This document shows positions 35,954 to 44,738 of a DNA stretch of 64,000 nucleotides, in pieces. Both the position numbers and the translations under genes were made by a program. The first letter of the stretch is position 1. Every line of letters begins with the position of its first letter. The DNA is from Croceibacterium xixiisoli (GTDB lineage Bacteria; Pseudomonadota; Alphaproteobacteria; Sphingomonadales; Sphingomonadaceae), in assembly GCF_009827305.1 (NCBI RefSeq), contig NZ_WTYJ01000002.1, forward strand, positions 620,001-684,000. Direction: 5' to 3'. Under the pieces are notes generated by a model, which saw only the letters and a program-made list of their open reading frames with translations, made no database searches and was not told the DNA's origin.

Positions 35954-36060
35954 TTCCAAGGATACAATACCTAATTGCAATTTCCCAAAAACCCGCTGGC
36001 ATGAGCGATGGTTCGAAATGCCTGTGGGAGTTCTGGGGACACAATACTAATTGTGGGGTT
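35954..36060 (+). repeat. REP/MITE-like elements, two direct arms (copy 3)
   Basis: AAGGATACAATACCTAATTGC at about 35958 followed by the same internal segment as copy 2 (CCCGCTGGCATGAGCGATGG and GAAATGCCTGTG), then a second forward arm TTCTGGGGACACAATAC at 36031 continuing TAATTGTGGGGTTGAAGCC, like the arm at 34417. The right inverted arm of copy 2 is replaced by a forward arm, so two elements probably overlap. Confidence 0.6.
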
Positions 36061-36062
36061 GA

Positions 36063-36209
36063 AGCCGCGGCGCACCTGGGGCGAGCGAGATCGCAATCCT
36101 TGAGGAGCATTCAAAGGGAGGATGCCGCGTCCAACTGGAACTGGCTCCCGAAGCCATCGACGCTTTCTTCTCCCATCTGGAAACCACGGGTTGGCGGTCA
36201 GCTCCTTAG
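36063..36209 (+). pseudogene. 3' fragment of an unknown gene
   Basis: An open frame without a start runs from the edge of the repeat element: ASEIAILEEHSKGGCRVQLE then LAPEAIDAFFSHLETTGWRS and a stop at 36207. The amphipathic, Glu/Leu-rich composition looks like a real C-terminus truncated by the repeat element. The opposite strand also has an open frame here (TARLDEEDRDVASRIKAAAK), so the coding strand is not certain. Confidence 0.35.
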
Positions 36210-36239
36210 CTGCCGCTTTTATTCTGCTGGCCACATCGC

Positions 36240-36304
36240 GGTCCTCCTCGTCCAGCCGGGCCGTCAACGGGCGGATACCCGTCACCCAGACATCCGCCCT
36301 TCGC
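36240..36304 (+). repeat. Dispersed repeat with a GGGCGGAT stem-loop, copy 2
   Basis: GGGCGGAT at 36269 pairs with ATCCGCCC at 36292; flanks GGTCCTCCT and CCCTTCGCCTC match copy 1 at 32764-32830. It lies just downstream of the serine hydrolase stop (minus strand) and could double as its terminator. Confidence 0.55.
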
Positions 36305-36325
36305 CTCCCTAGACCGATCCAAAAC

Positions 36326-37837
36326 TTACAAATCGCCGATCCGCACGGAAGGTGTCGCATGCCAGACCAGCCGCGTCACCTTGCCATCCGCGCCGCGTTC
36401 GAACTGCACCAGTTCCGCCTCGCTGCCATCGTCGCGCACGCGGCGGAACTGGTCGGGGGCAACAGGCTTCAGGAAGCTCAATCCATCGCTGGGGTTCATA
36501 TTCGGCAGGCCCAGCACGGCCAGCCCACCGGCCCAGGGCATCACCATCCGTTCCGATCCCCAGGGCTGCGCCGAATACAATCCCTTGTACGGGGCCAGAT
36601 CCATCGCCATCGGGGCGCCGCCCTTGAAGGCAAAGCCGCGCCGCTTGTCCAGAATGCCGAAGATCGCATTGATGTATGGGCGGGAGGGTTCAGCCGCATT
36701 CATCATCACGATCAAGGCGGTTTCGGACGGATTGTGCATCAGGATCTGGGAGAAGAAGCCCGGGCATTCGCCGCTATGCCCGACATAGCTCTTCCTGCCT
36801 TCGCGATAGACCCCGAAACCCAATCCGCGCGTCAGATCGGAATCCGGATCGACGAACTGGATGCGCTGCATGTCACGCAGGGTTCCGCTGGTCAGCACTT
36901 CGGTGTCGCCCGTGCGCAGCAGGCGGAACTGCCAGGCGGCGAATTTCGCCATGTCCTCCACCGAACTGGCAAAGCCGGCGGCGGGCGTGATCCCCTCCGC
37001 ATTGAAGGGCTGCAATTCATCCCGCGTGCCGTCCCGCTTGGGAAAGCCGTGGCCCACCGCCTTGCCCCGGCCGATCGCCTCGGCCGGCAGGAAGGGGGTG
37101 GTGTGGCTCAGGCCCAGCGGCTGCAATATATGCAGGGTGACATAATCGGCATAGGATTGTCCGCTCGATGCCGCCACCGCCTCGCCCGCCAGGGTCAGCC
37201 CCAGATTGCTGTATTGGTAATGGGTGAACCCGCCATACAGCCGCGTCTGGCCTTCACCGGCGAAGGTTGCCCGCACCTGATCCCGCGTCGGAAATGTGAA
37301 GGGCGGGGCCCAGTATTCAAACCCCGGCTCGCGCGGCACGCCGGCGCCATGGGTCAGCAATCCACGCAGGGTCACCGGCCCGCTCGCCGGGTCCACTTCA
37401 TGGAATTGGGCCCAAGGCAGGGCATCGGTCAGCGGCTTGTCCAGCTGCAGCCGGCCGGCCTCCACCTCCTGCATGGTGGCGATCGCGGTGTAGAGCTTGG
37501 ATATCGAACAGATCGGATAGACGGTGGCGGGCGTGGCCGGCATTTTGCCCGCCGCATCCACATGCCCATATCCGGCCGACCAGATCAGATCATCGCCCGA
37601 TACCACGCCGGCTGACAGGCCCGGCACCTGGCGGAACGCGGTCATCGCTTTCAGCCAGCCATCGATCACGGCGAAGGCCTCCTGCTGTTCCTGCTCCTTT
37701 GCATCCTGTGCCGGTGTCGCTGCCGTTGCAGGCGCTGCGACCTGCGTAGGTGCCTGTGCCTGCAAGGCGGCGGGCAGGGCCAGGAACGGCAGAATCGAGG
37801 CGCGCAGGGCGAGGGCGATGTGGCTGGCCTTGATCAT
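36326..37837 (-). CDS. Exported serine hydrolase, class C beta-lactamase / DD-peptidase fold
   Basis: 503 residues from MIKASHIALAL, where GGAG is nine bases upstream; the signal peptide ends near ALQAQA and is followed by an Ala/Thr/Pro linker and a Glu/Gln-rich segment. Active-site motifs of the beta-lactamase fold are all present: SISK (Ser 111, Lys 114 from this start), YSN (Tyr 209, Asn 211) and HSGECPG in place of KTG. Such enzymes are often esterases or D-aminopeptidases rather than resistance enzymes. A C-terminal extension of about 100 residues (lipocalin-like pattern with GLYSAQPWGSERMVMPW) resembles that of periplasmic peptidases. It diverges from the TonB receptor at 38278. Confidence 0.87.
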   Translation of the reverse strand: MIKASHIALALRASILPFLALPAALQAQAPTQVAAPATAATPAQDAKEQEQQEAFAVIDGWLKAMTAFRQVPGLSAGVVSGDDLIWSAGYGHVDAAGKMPATPATVYPICSISKLYTAIATMQEVEAGRLQLDKPLTDALPWAQFHEVDPASGPVTLRGLLTHGAGVPREPGFEYWAPPFTFPTRDQVRATFAGEGQTRLYGGFTHYQYSNLGLTLAGEAVAASSGQSYADYVTLHILQPLGLSHTTPFLPAEAIGRGKAVGHGFPKRDGTRDELQPFNAEGITPAAGFASSVEDMAKFAAWQFRLLRTGDTEVLTSGTLRDMQRIQFVDPDSDLTRGLGFGVYREGRKSYVGHSGECPGFFSQILMHNPSETALIVMMNAAEPSRPYINAIFGILDKRRGFAFKGGAPMAMDLAPYKGLYSAQPWGSERMVMPWAGGLAVLGLPNMNPSDGLSFLKPVAPDQFRRVRDDGSEAELVQFERGADGKVTRLVWHATPSVRIGDL

Positions 37838-38277
37838 TGATGGATTCTCCATGCGGAAATGAGAAAATTGACGATTGCGTGATGCTTTGAGGCGGAAAAT
37901 CAGGAAAATGTGCAGCAAAAGATCAAAATATTCTGTTTGGTGGCTTGTTTTTCAAATCTACCTTTCGATGGTGCAGCCATGCAACAAGGCGATCAGGCCA
38001 CATGCCGGCTCTGGGCGAAGAAATGGCGTAAAACCAACCCTTGCGAGCTGATGTCCGCGCGGTGAGTGTCTCTGTGCCTACCCGTGATCATTGACCGATT
38101 TTTGATCTATGCTTGACGTCATGTTTGTATTTTGATCTTTGTGATCACAAAGCATAAAGGAATGCATCGCGCAATCGGGCAAAGCGCGAGTTTTGGGAAG
38201 GGGCGCGGCCGCAGGCCGCCGATCATGCAAGCGGGCAGAGACCCGTGCAGGATTGTGCCGCGTTCTGGAGTTAAGAC
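37838..38277. other. Divergent intergenic region, serine hydrolase / TonB receptor
   Basis: 440 bases, richer in A+T than the genes, with no supported coding frame. It must hold both promoters. Contains the palindrome annotated at 38137 and a TTGACG at 38113 that could be a -35 box, without a convincing -10 at standard spacing. Confidence 0.6.
38137..38152. promoter_or_regulatory. Perfect 16-bp palindrome, candidate operator
   Basis: CTTTGTGATCACAAAG is fully self-complementary and lies 125 bases upstream of the TonB receptor start. GntR-family operators are typically short palindromes of the GT-Nx-AC type, and a GntR-family gene follows the receptor at 41175. Binding is inferred. Confidence 0.55.
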
Positions 38278-41133
38278 ATGAGGTCGAATTTCTGCACCGT
38301 TTCGCTGATCGCCATCGCGGCGATGTCAGGCACCCCCGCCTTTGCGCAGTCGGCCCCAGTCGCGGCTGAGGAAAGCAATGCGATCGTCGTCACCGGTTCG
38401 CGCATCGGTAACAGCGCCATCGCCTCGGTCGCGCCCGTCGCCACCGTCAGTGAGGAAATGATCGCCCAGACCGGTCAGCCCAATCTGGCCGATATCCTGA
38501 CGGACATGCCGCAGATCGGCGTCGGCCTGAACGATGCGAACACGCAGCGCAGCGCCACCAGCGTCGGCATCAATGCCATCAACCTGCGCCGCCTGGGCGC
38601 GGGCCGCACCCTGGTGCTGGTCAATGGCCGCCGGCAGGTGCCGGGCGTGCCGCTCTCCGCCGCGATCGATCTCAATTCCATCCCGGCCGCGCTGGTGGAA
38701 CGGGTGGATATTGTCACCGGCGGCACCAGCGCCGTCTATGGCGCGGATGCGGTCAGCGGCGTGGTAAATGTCGTTACGAAGCAGGATTTCGAAGGGCTCG
38801 AAATGCGCGGCACCGCCGGCATCACTTCGCGCGGGGATGGGGAATCCTACGGCCTCAGCGTCACCGCGGGCAGGAATTTCGCCGATGGCCGCGGCAACAT
38901 CAACGCCAATGTCATCTATGACAATGTCGAAGGGGTGCAGGCGACCGCCCGCTCCTATGCCGTGAACGGCATCAACACGATCAGCAACCCGGCCAATACC
39001 GGCAACAATGACTCGATTCCCAATTTCATCACCGTGCCGGGCATCCGCTTTTCCGGCCCGACACATCTGGCCAGCACCACCACCTCGCTCGGCAACACGA
39101 TTTTCACGCCTGATGGCCTGTCCAGCCGCCCCTATGATCTGGGCGAAATCGGCAATCGTTCGGGCCGCACCATCGGCGGCGATGGCGGCTTCTTCGAACA
39201 ATATGACAATCTCTCGTTGCCGATCGAACGCTTCGGCGGGTCGCTGAATGCCAGCTTCGAATTCAGCCCCGCCGCGCGGCTGTTCGTCGAAGCCCGCATC
39301 ATGAACAGCAAGGTGCTGTCTTTCTGGCAGCCGGTGGCGGATGATTTCGTCTACGCCGCCCCCTCGATCAGCGTGGACAATCCCTTCGTCCCGCAGGATT
39401 TCGCTACGGCGGCCCGCGCGGCCGGGATCGAAAGCTTCAACGTCTACCGCGTCTATGACGAATATGGCCGGCGCGGCAGCGATGCAGATCGCCTGATGCA
39501 GCAATACACCGCTGGTCTGGACGGGGAACTGTTCGGCGACTGGCAGTATGAAGTCTTCGCCGGCTATGGCCACACCCGCGCCAACACCCAGCTGCTCAAC
39601 GGCCGCCATCAGGATCGCTTCCTGGAATCGGTCGATGCCATCATGCTCGATGGCCAGATCGTCTGCGCCGATGCGGCGGCCCGCGCGGCAGGCTGCACCC
39701 CGCTCAATGTGTTCAACCCCTCCGCCACCCCGGATGGCATCGCTTACAGCCTGTTCAACGATGTCTACCGGTCTACCGTATCCGCGCTGATGGGCGGGGG
39801 CAGCATCAACGGCACCGTGGTCGATCTGCCTGCCGGCCCGGTGAAGGCCGCCTTCGGGATCGAAGCGCGGGAAAACAAGGCGCGCACCCAGCCTTCGGCC
39901 GCCTTGCAGTCAGGCCGGACCTACTACCCGCAGGAAGCCCCGGTCTCCGGCACGATTTCCGTGAAGGAAGCCTTCGGCGAACTGCGCATCCCCTTGCTGG
40001 CCGATTCCGTCATCGGTCGCGAACTGACGCTGCAGGCCGCCGGGCGCGTGTCTGATTACAATATCAACGGCACCCATACCTCGTGGAACATCGGCGGCGT
40101 CTACAGCCCGTTTGAATGGCTGCGGCTGCGCGCCATGCGCTCCAAATCCGTGCGCGCGCCCAATGTCTCGGAACTGTTCTCGCCCGCGAACCAGAGCTTC
40201 AGCTTCGTGCAGGATCCCTGCGATGCCGCTTTCCGCGATCAGACCGCCAATCGCGCGGCCAATTGTGCAGCGCTGGGCATTCCGGCGGATTTCAACGCGC
40301 CCACCAATGGCCGCACCACGGCCACCCGCGTGGGCGGCAATCCGCAGCTGGATGTCGAAACCGCGTACACCTGGACGGTAGGCGCGGTGTTGCAGCCCAC
40401 TTTCGCGCGCGGGCTGACGATCACGGCCGATTATTACGATATCCAGATCAAGGACGCGATCGGCTCCATCCCGATCGCCACCATCCTCAACAATTGCGTC
40501 GATCTGCCCGACGCTCCCTCCGCCAATCCGCTCTGCAATCTGATCACCCGTGATCCGGCGACCAGGGGGATTACCAATGTCGTGGCGACATCCCTCAACA
40601 TCGGTGCGATCGAAACCCAGGGCATCGATTTCACCATCGCCTATCGCACCGATCTGGCGGACATTGCCGATGGCCTGCCGGGCGCGCTCGATCTCAGCCT
40701 GACCGGCAATTATCTGCTCAAGCTGCGCGAACTGACCGATGCGAACAATCCGTCATCCGAAAATCAGCGCGAAGGTTATCTGGGTGATCCCAAGCTGCAG
40801 CTGCAGTCGGCTGTCACCTGGTCGCTCGATCGCTGGGGCTTCACCCTGCGTTCGCGCTATATCCAGAGCACGGACGTCAACGGATCGATCAACATCGCCG
40901 CCGGGCGCCCGGCCGATCAGTTCGATCTGCCGAAAACCGGCAGCTATCTGATCAACGATCTGTCGATTGCCTTCGATGTGACGGAACAGTCCAGCATCCG
41001 GCTCAACGTCAACAATCTGTTCGATGTGAAGCCGCCGGCACGCGGGGCGAATATCCACCAGGGCATCAATGAAGCCTCGATCTATCCCAATCTGGGGACC
41101 ACTTTCCTCGCCGTTCTGAACCACAGGTTCTGA
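38278..41133 (+). CDS. TonB-dependent outer-membrane receptor
   Basis: 951 residues with CTGGAG upstream. Signal peptide ends at AFAQ; the plug opens with AIVVTGSRIGNSAIASVAPV and contains INLRRLGAGRTLVLVNGRRQ and VDIVTGGTSAVYGADAVSG, typical of the large sphingomonad/Caulobacter receptors for oligosaccharides, peptides or aromatics. A barrel with paired Cys loops (CADAAARAAGC, NCVDLPD, PLCNL) ends in TFLAVLNHRF. Neighbouring regulator and periplasmic hydrolase suggest uptake of a substrate first cleaved by the hydrolase (inference). Confidence 0.93.
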   Translation: MRSNFCTVSLIAIAAMSGTPAFAQSAPVAAEESNAIVVTGSRIGNSAIASVAPVATVSEEMIAQTGQPNLADILTDMPQIGVGLNDANTQRSATSVGINAINLRRLGAGRTLVLVNGRRQVPGVPLSAAIDLNSIPAALVERVDIVTGGTSAVYGADAVSGVVNVVTKQDFEGLEMRGTAGITSRGDGESYGLSVTAGRNFADGRGNINANVIYDNVEGVQATARSYAVNGINTISNPANTGNNDSIPNFITVPGIRFSGPTHLASTTTSLGNTIFTPDGLSSRPYDLGEIGNRSGRTIGGDGGFFEQYDNLSLPIERFGGSLNASFEFSPAARLFVEARIMNSKVLSFWQPVADDFVYAAPSISVDNPFVPQDFATAARAAGIESFNVYRVYDEYGRRGSDADRLMQQYTAGLDGELFGDWQYEVFAGYGHTRANTQLLNGRHQDRFLESVDAIMLDGQIVCADAAARAAGCTPLNVFNPSATPDGIAYSLFNDVYRSTVSALMGGGSINGTVVDLPAGPVKAAFGIEARENKARTQPSAALQSGRTYYPQEAPVSGTISVKEAFGELRIPLLADSVIGRELTLQAAGRVSDYNINGTHTSWNIGGVYSPFEWLRLRAMRSKSVRAPNVSELFSPANQSFSFVQDPCDAAFRDQTANRAANCAALGIPADFNAPTNGRTTATRVGGNPQLDVETAYTWTVGAVLQPTFARGLTITADYYDIQIKDAIGSIPIATILNNCVDLPDAPSANPLCNLITRDPATRGITNVVATSLNIGAIETQGIDFTIAYRTDLADIADGLPGALDLSLTGNYLLKLRELTDANNPSSENQREGYLGDPKLQLQSAVTWSLDRWGFTLRSRYIQSTDVNGSINIAAGRPADQFDLPKTGSYLINDLSIAFDVTEQSSIRLNVNNLFDVKPPARGANIHQGINEASIYPNLGTTFLAVLNHRF

Positions 41134-41174
41134 TGGGGTTGGATTACCCCCTGAACCGGGCATAAGTCCTCTGT

Positions 41175-41909
41175 ATGATGCATGATGATGCCATAGGGCT
41201 GCTGCTTCAGGCGGGCCAACCGGCGGCGGGGACCCAGGTCTCCGCCGTCCAGTTCGCCCCGGTCGATCGCTCCACCCTGCAGAACCAGATCTATGATCAG
41301 CTGCGCGATGCGGTGATGGGCGGCATGTTCCGGCCGGGCACCCCGATCACCATCCGCGCCGTGGCCCAAGCCCTGGGCACCAGTCCGATGCCGGCCCGCT
41401 CGGCGCTGCAACGGCTCGAAATCGCCGGCGCCCTGGTGGCCCGTGGCGGCAAGCGGACGCTGGTGATCCCGGAAATGTCCCAGGCCGAATATCAGGAAAT
41501 GCTCGATATCGGCGTCCTGCTGGAAGGATACGCCGCCTTCCGCGCCTGCAGCCATATCACCGCGGAAGAGGCTGCAATCATGCGCGCTTCCTGCACCGGC
41601 ATGGCGGCGGCGGCCGAAGACTATGATCGCGACTGCTATGTGACGGAAAACTGGACCTTCCATTCCACGCTCTACGCGGCGAGCCGTCAGCCCACGCTGA
41701 TGAAATTCATCGAAATGCGCTGGCTGCGCATCGGTCCCTATGTCCGCCAGATGATGCCGGATCGGGAAAGCTTGATCGAGTCCATGCCGATCCATTGGGC
41801 CGTGCTGGATGCCATCGACCGGCGGGATGGCGAAGCCGCGCGCCAGGCCATCGTGGCAGATTTGCGCGATTGCGCCGAAACGCTGATGCCCCGGCTGGGC
41901 CCGGCCTGA
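41175..41909 (+). CDS. GntR-family regulator (FadR/FCD subfamily)
   Basis: 244 residues. The winged helix at about residues 35-100 reads LQNQIYDQLRDAVMGGMFRP, then AVAQALGTSPMPARSALQRL and LEIAGALV. The C-terminal all-helical ligand domain (MLDIGVLLEGYAAFRACSHI, FHSTLYAAS, HWAVLDAIDRRDGEAARQAI) is of the FCD type that binds small carboxylates with a metal. It lies 41 bases after the TonB receptor on the same strand, so it probably regulates that receptor; the palindrome at 38137 is a candidate site. Confidence 0.9.
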   Translation: MMHDDAIGLLLQAGQPAAGTQVSAVQFAPVDRSTLQNQIYDQLRDAVMGGMFRPGTPITIRAVAQALGTSPMPARSALQRLEIAGALVARGGKRTLVIPEMSQAEYQEMLDIGVLLEGYAAFRACSHITAEEAAIMRASCTGMAAAAEDYDRDCYVTENWTFHSTLYAASRQPTLMKFIEMRWLRIGPYVRQMMPDRESLIESMPIHWAVLDAIDRRDGEAARQAIVADLRDCAETLMPRLGPA

Positions 41910-41933
41910 CCGGGGTCAGCTCCGGCTACGCTC

Positions 41934-42947
41934 TCACGCCTGGCCGGCGTGCATCAGCTCCGGCTGAACATGCAAATCCGGCCGCTGCGAAAACGGGCTG
42001 AGTGCGGGCAGGATATCCGATTGCGGCGCCTGCTCGCTGGCGGTCAGCCGGCGCAGGTCCAGATGCGGCGCCAGCATGGCGATCAACCGCACGGCATAGC
42101 TGCGCAGCAACGATCCCCGCGCCACCGCCACCTTGGTGCTGGACGGGCGGAAGAACCGGCTCGATCCGGCAATGGTGACGAAGGCATCGCGCGGATCATT
42201 GGTGATCGCCATCTGCGCCACGATCCCGACCCCCATGCCCAGCTGGACATAGGTCTTGATGATATCCGCATCCACCGCTGCCAGCCGGATATCGGCCTTG
42301 ATCCCGGCCTCGGCAAAGGCGGCATCGATGTTCGACCGTCCGCTGAATTCCGGGGTGTAGGTGATGATCGGATGGGCGGCCAGATCGGCCAGGGTGGGGC
42401 ACGCTATCCGGGACAGCGGATGCCCATGGCGCACGATCGCCACATGGTCCCAGCTGAAACAGGGGAAGGTGTTCAGCCCGGCATGCCGGTCGATCGCCTC
42501 GGTCGCCACCGCCAGATCGGCCTCCCCATGCAGCAGCATTTCCGCCGCCATGGTCGGCGTGCCCTGGCGCAGTTCCACCTCGACATCGGGATATTCGGCG
42601 GCAAAGCGCATCAGCACCGGCGGCAGCACGTAATTGGCCTGGTTGTGCGTGGTTGCGATCACCAGCCGGCCGTGATCCTCGCCGATGAACTGGTCGGACA
42701 GCCGTTTCAGGTTTTCGGCTTCCTGCAGCAGGCGGTCGATCACCGTCGCCGCGCTGCGGCCGGCTTCGGTCAGCCCGACCAGCCGTTTCCCCCGCCGCAC
42801 AAAGATGTCCATCTTCAGCTCGGCCTCCAGCTCGCGGATCTGCTTGCTCACCCCCGATTGGGATGTGAACAGCTCATTGGCGACCCGTGTCAGGTTCAGA
42901 TCATGCTGAACCGCCGCGCGGATATAGCGCAATTGCTGGAAATTCAT
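41934..42947 (-). CDS. CysB-like LysR-family regulator
   Basis: 337 residues from MNFQQLRYIRAAV; a much longer in-frame extension upstream is not credible. The helix-turn-helix includes LNLTRVANELFTSQSGVSKQ, the pattern of CysB/Cbl, which control sulfate assimilation with acetylserine as ligand. The effector domain has ATTHNQANYVLPPVL, typical of that group. Its stop is 25 bases from the end of the GntR gene (convergent). In a genome using sulfate esters a sulfur regulator makes sense, but no cys genes are adjacent. Confidence 0.85.
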   Translation of the reverse strand: MNFQQLRYIRAAVQHDLNLTRVANELFTSQSGVSKQIRELEAELKMDIFVRRGKRLVGLTEAGRSAATVIDRLLQEAENLKRLSDQFIGEDHGRLVIATTHNQANYVLPPVLMRFAAEYPDVEVELRQGTPTMAAEMLLHGEADLAVATEAIDRHAGLNTFPCFSWDHVAIVRHGHPLSRIACPTLADLAAHPIITYTPEFSGRSNIDAAFAEAGIKADIRLAAVDADIIKTYVQLGMGVGIVAQMAITNDPRDAFVTIAGSSRFFRPSSTKVAVARGSLLRSYAVRLIAMLAPHLDLRRLTASEQAPQSDILPALSPFSQRPDLHVQPELMHAGQA

Positions 42948-43240
42948 GCCGCCGGCCTTTGCGCCCGAATGGGCCGCTGGCGCGCGGACGCGCGGATATT
43001 GCTCTGTGCCATGTCTCTCATCCAGAAATGTCGAGACACCCAGCGCAGGGTAGCCGTAGCAAATGGGTATGCCGCATAGGCGGCGCTGACAACCGTTCAC
43101 ATCCAAACGAACGCCCTTGGTGGGCCAAGCATTTCTTTCCCGGGTGAAACTGCGTGGGTCGGCCTCCATGCACCTTATGGCTTGTGCCCGTCTCCACCCT
43201 TGGTAAGCACGCGCGCTGCAGGATGGGGTAGGGGGGCAGT

Positions 43241-44608
43241 TTGTCGGACCGGATTAATGGCTGGAAATCCATCGCGGCCCATCTCGGCCGCGACCGGTCG
43301 ACCGCCATTCGCTGGTATACGGAACGGCAATTGCCGATCCGTCGGGTTCCCGGCGGGAAGAAGGCCAGCGTCTATGCCTTGAAGAGCGAGCTGGACCAGT
43401 GGATCCGCGGGCAAGCGGGTGAAGAACTGGAACAGGTTTCCGATCCGGTGCCCGAACGCTCGTCCGACATGCCGCCGCTCCCGCCACTCCCGCCGTTGCC
43501 ACCCTCGCTTGCCGAACCCCGCAAACGCCGGGGCCTGATCATCGGCGGTGCCGTGCTGGCCATCGCCGTTGCGGGCGGGCTGTGGTTGGTCTCGCCCTTC
43601 GGCAGTCGCCCCGCCGCTCTGCCGCAGGATGCCACGCTTGCGCAGTCCTATCTCGACGCCCGGGAAGACTGGGCCACGCGCACCCCGGAATCGCTGATGC
43701 GGGCCCGCCGGGCGCTGGAAACCATCACCCGCCGCGAACCCGGCTTTGCTCCGGCTTTTGCCGCCTTGGCCGATGTCTATCTGCTGTCGCAGGAATTCGG
43801 CGACATGGACCGGCGCGATGCCTTCCACCGGGCCCGCCTCGCGGCGGAGGCAGGGCTGGAGATCGATGACACGCTGGCCGACGCCCACCGGGCGATGGGC
43901 TTCGTCCGCTATTGGTCGGATCGCGATCCGGTCCGTGCCGGCGACGCCTTCCGCCGCGCGATCGAACTGGCGCCCGATGTGGCGCAGACGCATTTCTGGT
44001 ACGGCAATGTGCTGGTCGACAACGGCCAATATGCCCAGGGCCTGCAGCAACTGAACCAGGCCCGCCTGCTCGAACCGGCCTCGGTCGCGATCCAGACCGA
44101 TTACGGCTGGGCCCTCTGGTCCGCCGGCCGTGACGACGAAGCCCGCACTCTGCTGGATCGGCTGGCCCGCGAGAATCCCGATTTCCTTGTCATCTTCGAT
44201 TGCCTCAGCGTCATCCATCTGGCCGACCGCAATGTGCATGCCTTCGCGCGGGATTTCTCCCGCTACGCCGAACTGCGCGGTGAAAGCGCCGACATCGATC
44301 TGAGCAAACGGGTCGCCGCCGCTCTGGACTCCACCGGCGAGGCTGCCGCCTGGCGGGTGCTGGTCAGCGGACTGGCGGCGCAGGCCGATGGTGATCCATC
44401 GCGCGACCATTCCTTCCCCGCCTTCGCCGCTGCCATGATCGGCGATCGGGTCAGCCTGCGCCAGATCCTGCAGGCGGCCGACAGCCGGGATGAAAACTGG
44501 GGCTCGGCCGGCATGACCCGCCGCATCCAGCCGGTGGTCCAGAACGATCCCGAAATGCGCTCGCTGCTCGCCCGCCGGGCCCGTGCTCTGGTCACCGCTG
44601 CCAGCTGA
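43241..44608 (+). CDS. HTH - transmembrane - TPR regulatory protein
   Basis: 455 residues from a TTG start with AGGGGGG eight bases upstream. Residues 1-60 form a helix-turn-helix of the excisionase/MerR type (GWKSIAAHLGRDRSTAIRWY, QLPIRRV). A Pro-rich linker with PPLPPLPPLPPSL follows, then one transmembrane helix at about residues 98-118 and TPR-like helices in the periplasm (AFAALADVYLLSQEFGDMDR, AFRRAIELAPDVAQTHFWYG, GLQQLNQARLLEPASVAIQ). The layout recalls CadC-type one-component membrane activators with a sensor of TPR form. Targets are unknown. The 293 bases upstream (42948-43240) hold no other gene that I can support. Confidence 0.8.
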   Translation: MSDRINGWKSIAAHLGRDRSTAIRWYTERQLPIRRVPGGKKASVYALKSELDQWIRGQAGEELEQVSDPVPERSSDMPPLPPLPPLPPSLAEPRKRRGLIIGGAVLAIAVAGGLWLVSPFGSRPAALPQDATLAQSYLDAREDWATRTPESLMRARRALETITRREPGFAPAFAALADVYLLSQEFGDMDRRDAFHRARLAAEAGLEIDDTLADAHRAMGFVRYWSDRDPVRAGDAFRRAIELAPDVAQTHFWYGNVLVDNGQYAQGLQQLNQARLLEPASVAIQTDYGWALWSAGRDDEARTLLDRLARENPDFLVIFDCLSVIHLADRNVHAFARDFSRYAELRGESADIDLSKRVAAALDSTGEAAAWRVLVSGLAAQADGDPSRDHSFPAFAAAMIGDRVSLRQILQAADSRDENWGSAGMTRRIQPVVQNDPEMRSLLARRARALVTAAS

Positions 44609-44738
44609 TTTCGCTTAGTCCGGCAGCAGCGAATAGAATCGCTCGCGCGTATCCATGCGCAGGCAGCGCGTGAAATGCGCAGGCAGGGCGTTAACGATCG
44701 CGAATGAGGTTGGCCCTATTGCCGGCCGTTCCTGGTGA

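Noticed and set aside
32674-36325. Integrative element or prophage
   Set aside because: No integrase, transposase, phage gene or flanking direct repeat is seen, and the tRNA-Gln is about 14 kb away; only repeats and relics remain.
44655-44700. Short direct repeat ATGCGCAGGCAG upstream of the GT-C-like gene as an operator
   Set aside because: Only two imperfect copies, not palindromic, and no regulator nearby to relate it to.
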